Below, one piece after another: positions 24,101-30,100 of a stretch of DNA of 64,000 nt. Position numbers and translations under genes: made by a program. Within the stretch, counting starts at the first letter, position 1. Each line of letters starts with the position of its first letter. The notes under the pieces were generated by a model. That model did no database searches. It worked only from the letters and a program-made list of their open reading frames with translations, and was not told the DNA's origin. Origin of the DNA: Pisaster brevispinus (lineage: Eukaryota; Echinodermata; Asteroidea; Forcipulatida; Asteriidae); the NCBI GenBank assembly GCA_023634235.1, contig JAMKCF010000018.1:12164768-12228767 (forward strand). The letters run 5' to 3'.

Positions 24101-27100
24101 TTTTAACTTCATGTTTATATCCCAGAGCTAAGTAATTAATGAATAAACTTTCAACTTGTGCACAAATGTATAGCAAAACAAAACGTAAAAGTATGATTTT
24201 CTTGAAAAGTGTACATCTTGAGTATACCAAAATTATTTGCACTCCCCATCTCAATGGTGTATATATTTGTTGCAAACAACTTTTTTTTTTAAGGTTAACA
24301 TACCCAGGCAGTTTTTGAAAGAAAAAAAAATTCATATAACACCTTTATGTTAGGTAAATTTGAGGTCAAAAAGGTCAATAAATGTTAAAAATTAGTATTT
24401 TTGAAGTCGGTATATTTTTTAACCGGAATTAATAGATCTATCCATAAAATGTACTTTTAACTTCATGTTGATTAATGACATCTATGAAATGAATCGATAC
24501 ACTTTCATTTTGTATACAAAAGTATAGCAAAAGGAAACCTAAAAGTGTGATTTTCTCAAAAAGTGTATACATTGAGTACAACAAAGTTTTTTTCACTCCA
24601 GATCCAAATGGTGCATGATAATGTTTGTTTAAAACAAACTTTTTTCAAAGTAAAGGTACCCAGGCAGTTTTGATATCAACAAAAATTCATACCACACTTT
24701 CATATAATTTGATGATGTAATGAAAGAAGAAGGTATGTTCTTCAAGAAGTTAATTTAAACGTGTAGTGGTTTTATAATTTGTAGTTGTTGTTTATAATTT
24801 GACGACAACTTTGACAATTATTTCGTTGTGGATATTTGTTTTCTTTGTACATCAGAATATTTATGTGCCCACCTGAGCTTTCTAAAAAGTCAATTTTTAG
24901 TCTACTGGCCAGCTGGGTTGTTGCAGTCAGTTGCGTCACATCCGCAGGCATAAGTGCACCTTAGGTCCTTTTTGAAGCAAGTGCTACGGGATGTCCTGCA
25001 CTTTGATTTGCAGCCACAGGAAACTAGTTCAAGACACGCATCTGGGATAGAGGGTAGTCTTGTCCAGACAGCTTCCAGGTGACCTGACTCTTTCTTCCAA
25101 GCTTATGTATCAGTTGGAGGTGGGACATCTATGTATTCCTGGTCTGCCTGAAGCCAAATCTTTGCCTGGTAGTTGGCGCGTACTGTATGAAACTCCAGTG
25201 CATCTTTTGTTGGCGGTAACATCTCCAGACCCTTCTGCGCCTTACCAAAGAGTTGGAGTCTGGCATGGTTGATGGTTGGCTGCTCAGGTGCACCATATAA
25301 GTGACAAACAAACTGCTCAATGGGGCAAGTTCTCCATCAAGACCTATTCCCTTGACGAGTAGTGGTTGTTTCTCAAAGATTTTCCAGCACATTTTCTTTC
25401 CATGGTCATGGAAGGAGGAGGTTGTATCACATCCCGTAAGGGCATGAAAGCTGAGTAGGTTATCCCTCACAGGTTGTGGGAGTCTCTCAGATACTGCATG
25501 TATTGGGTAGCATTTGCGCTTCTTTGCCGTTCCAGAGACCATCCAAACTTATGTTGCTTTTGAAGTTATAAAGTGCACCAGAAGTAGCATCACATATGTG
25601 TCCCCGCAGATGACCACCACTCTTTGATACCCATCAACTTCTGCCTCAGATGCTTGGAGTATCAACCTGGTGTCAGCCTCCTCATGGTTTCCTCAAAGTT
25701 TTACATCGTCTCTCCTCGTGGACCTGGCTTCTGTGTCATCAAGGAATCCACCGCCTGTTACCATCTCATATCTTTGCAGTAAATCCTTGCCCTTCTCTAT
25801 AATGGCTTCTGACAAGAACTTGGCGAGATCAGCCTTGTTCTCATCCAAGGCAATGAATTGGCCCCATACTTGTGGGAGTGGGACCTGGGGTCCATCTATG
25901 AGCTTTCGTATTGGCTTTTTTCCCTCCATTCTCTTTGATCGAGTCACTGCCTTGTTGGAGCCCTTTCCAATGTAGCGATCAAATACCACGTCAACTCTTG
26001 TTGTATTATCTCCAAAGTGTTTTGTCACACTATTCATGAAAACACCAGCATAGTCACCAAATGTTTGACACCCGGGAGGCTTTCCAAGAGCTTGGATTAG
26101 TGCATGACCATCTATTAGCACACATGTCTTCATGTTGGCATTCGGTATATCTGTGGGAGTGGTAAGGCCAGCCATTAAAATGTTGATCAGATCTGCCTTT
26201 GTCGTTGAATTCACCCCCTCCTCCAGCCTCGGCGAGAGACAGTGGGACTGGAAAAAGCTCATGCTGGAGAATATTCACCATTTCCAATGATCGACCTCCA
26301 GTGGCAGCATTGAGTAATCGTTGAAGTAATTTTCTGTCAGCTTTGATGGTCTTCTGTACATTTTGTTTTGTGGACACGTTTGCTTTGTATAGGTCAGCAA
26401 ATGTTTTTGAGCGATGTTTCTTCAGGGCGTCATGAAATCCAACAGTTTCTTCTTGCAGACGTTGTTTCACGTTGGTCATCACATATTGCTTTCTACGATC
26501 TTCAGCAGTTTGAAGATCACTGACCACATCAACTGGAGCTATGTCTTTGGAGGTCACTGGTTTCATGATACCAGTGGCATAACTCAAACATCATCAGAGT
26601 CAATGTCATCTTCTTCAGCCAAGGTTGGGTTTACTCGGAAAACATCAAATCTTGTTAGTTGTGTGGTGAGCTTCTTAACGTCATCAACATCTCGCTTTGT
26701 GCGGGATGGAAGACTGTCAGAGCGGGTGAAAGTGGTTTCTTCCTCATCATCTTCCAAATTGAAGAGAGATCTTACCTCTTGTGTGATGCCTGATCGCTCG
26801 GACCATTGTGATACAGAATTTGTCCCTTGCTTGATCATTTCTTGTAATTCCAATTATGCCATTCTGCATTTTGCATGTCCTGTTCATCCACTCAGTTGCC
26901 TGATCAGCGGGAACCTGGTTGAAGCGCCGTTTTGTTCTCTTCACAACAAAATTTCCATCAATAAATTCTGCATAAACCTCGGGTGCTGTCTTCTCGAGGA
27001 GTTTCATATCTGCTAGATAAACAGGTCTCCACCGGGCATAGTTGGTGTGGTCGTAGATGGTGAGCCACGGTAGCATTGCTGAAAAAGCTTCTAGATGGAG

Positions 27101-30100
27101 GATCCAGTTTCCGTTCCTCTCAGCCCTGATGAAGTCTAGCAGAATCTCCACCATCTCCATGTAATGAGACAACAGTTGGAAGTTTGGATTCTCAGAGTGC
27201 TTGTTATTAAATTCTTTGATCAGCTCTTGAGCTCTCTCAGAAAATCTGACAGCTGGCCTACTGCTTCGGAAAGTTCTGCTTTGTGATTGCCATTTCTCTT
27301 GTTTAACTGCTTCACCACACTTTGGGCAAGTTTGTCAACTGCCACATCTTGTTGTTAACCATTTTCAACCAGCCAAGATTCAAGCATGGACCATTTGATA
27401 TGCCACAGAGCCTCGTAGGTCAGTTACCGTCCATGCTTCAAACAACAGTAATTTAAACAACAGTACTAAATATTAAACTCAATAAGTGAAACTACAAAGG
27501 AATGCTTTATAAGCTCACACAAGGTGATTTATAATAAAACTGCAATCAATATTCAAACTTAAAGAAAAAGTAAAGCCAACATCACGAGTGTTCTGAAAAT
27601 ATACAATTATTCAACTTTTGAAACGAGAAATCATTCTTACGGTGAAATCAGTGATGCAATAGCTCATGTTCCTATTGTGCCATGAGCAAGGACTAGATGT
27701 TTAATACCATCAGTCTATACACATGTCTCCATAATTACTATATTAGTTAAAGATAATAGAGATAAAAAAGAAACTCTACTCACTCTAACAGATGATGAGA
27801 AAGTTCTTTCATCAAAGAAACCGAGGGTTGATGGCTTCAGATGTACACATTAAAAGAGCATTTCCAGTATATAGTTACTCCGATCAAAACAATGGATGTT
27901 AAGTGTGGCTATGTGGCCCTTGATGTTCTGATGGCTAATCAGACACCAAAGGTCACTGGTCTGGACAGAATAAACATCAGAAGTACTTAAGATGTCAATC
28001 TTATGGGAGAAGTGGCCTGTGCCTGGTGTATTAGTTTACTCTGAGCTAGCTTAGAAACATGGCAAGTATTTCCTTCCTCCATGGTTTAACTATGTAGGTA
28101 ATTAATTAATTTGTTAATGTTAACTAATTAATTAATTTAACTCATTGTAGGTTTGTTGACTGTGTTGGAGTATGAACAATGTTTTCATGGAAAGATTGGG
28201 AGTACAAACAACTTTGATATGAATCATAGGCTTACAGTTATGAGCACCCCCATGTCATTACACTATAAACCCACTATGCGTTCAAATTTACGGTAATTAG
28301 GCATACCTTTTTTATTTAATTACACCATAAATGAAGGTGCGATTTAATTTTTTTTTTTGGTTAAAACTGCCTGGGTATATTGACCTTCCAGAAAAAAAAT
28401 TGTTTGAAACAATTTAATGTTCTATTGGGATAGGACGAGCGTTCAACTTTTGTATATTCAATATATGCACTTTTTGAGAAAAACGCAATATTAGTTTTCA
28501 TTTTACTATACATTTGTGCATAAGATAAAAAATAAACTCTTAATTTCACCAGCTTGGTATAATAGTATGATGATAAAAATAGATTTTATGGATAGATCTA
28601 CCACTTGGGGACAAATTTGGTGCAAAATTCAAAAATTAGAAATTTGACCTTATTTGACCTTTTTGACCTCGAAATGACCTTAAAATTCAAAATCAAGCTT
28701 GGCATCCACCCTAATCGTCTGCCTGATCACATGATCCATACATCTAGCATGGATGCCAGCCATTAACAAACTATGCCGTGGAATTTTTTTCTAGAGCACT
28801 TTTTAAAGTTTGGCTGGTCTACTATATGTAAGATCTAGTTATTATTCATATTTTTATTATTATTACCTGCATGATGGTGTAACCTTTGAGAGACCAAAGT
28901 GGCTGTAAGCAGCTTGTACTAAAAGGGGGGGGGGGATAGTGAAAATTGGGCTGCAAAGTGATAAGGGGGGCCATTGGGGATTGAGTATACAGAAGAAAAA
29001 TAACACTACATACCTGATTGCATGCGCGTTGGACAATCTACTTTTACAAGAGGGGCTACAAGGTCAAAGTCAGTTTTGTGATGCACTCATTTTCCAATAA
29101 AAAAGTCTTCATGAAAGTCGGGGGAAAAAACGGGCTTTTAATAAAAATGTTTTTGTGTCTTGAACTTGTTTTTTCCCCAGAGTTGAAAGATGAATTAAAA
29201 TGGAAGATTCCATCTATCAACGAAAGATGGAATATTCAGTAGGCTTAGTGATTTGTGGTGCCCCGCACTAGGATGAAATCCAAGATGGTGTCTGTGAACA
29301 GTACGGCCTCTTTTAACTTCCTGATTTCACTCAGCACCCTCTTTGACCACCCAGTGTGTCATCACATTATTATTTTAACATCAATTTACATTTTTAACTT
29401 TGTAAATTAAAAAAAGGGTGTCGATGTTTTAAAGATTAATTTATAAAATTAAATAATTTCAATGGGAAAGTAATGCTTGTCTGTCATTCTCAGCAATTAA
29501 ATAAGGCAATTTGTTTGACACAAAATGTTCCTTTTAATGTTTGTCATAGACATTGTTCTACTCCGGTGATAGCAGGTCGCTGTCGGCCAAGATGTTCGTC
29601 ATGTTTTGTGCCAAAAAATCAGAAGCCAAAGGTTGTGTTTGGTATTCCCAAATGTTAATTTTGTTGGTGTTTGGTGTGACTGCATTCTACTGTAATATGA
29701 TAAAACCTGCAGCACAGGTGAATTCATAAATGATGGGCTTAACCTGTCAATAACAAGCACACTGTGGATTAGAATGCAATGGTTTTCTTTCATGGCTTTA
29801 CAGTTTAACCACCAAATGGTACCTCAAATGGTACCTCAACATTCATGGAAGATTTTGAAAGTAAAGTTTACAGAAAATCTGTGCTGGTTTGAAACTTTGA
29901 TGTGATGATCTTGTTCTTTAGTCTAAAAACAAAATGGCCCTAAAATTGATTCTAAAGCATGCTACATTACCATTTTGCAGTATAGCTTGCTGAGGAATAT
30001 GTGTCACAGCCGATTCTTCAAGTCTAACTGCTTCATTCTGCTCATCCTCTTCAACTTCAGCAAGGACCTAATACAACACAGAATTCACACTATCATTACT

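Noticed and set aside
25670..27016. Plus-strand open frames of 100-200 codons over the transposon interior
   Set aside because: They are antisense shadows of the minus-strand nuclease-like pseudogene, which carries the recognisable motifs.
29473..29658. Cysteine- and basic-rich plus-strand frame
   Set aside because: Short, no start context or splice support, cysteine spacing fits no family I know.
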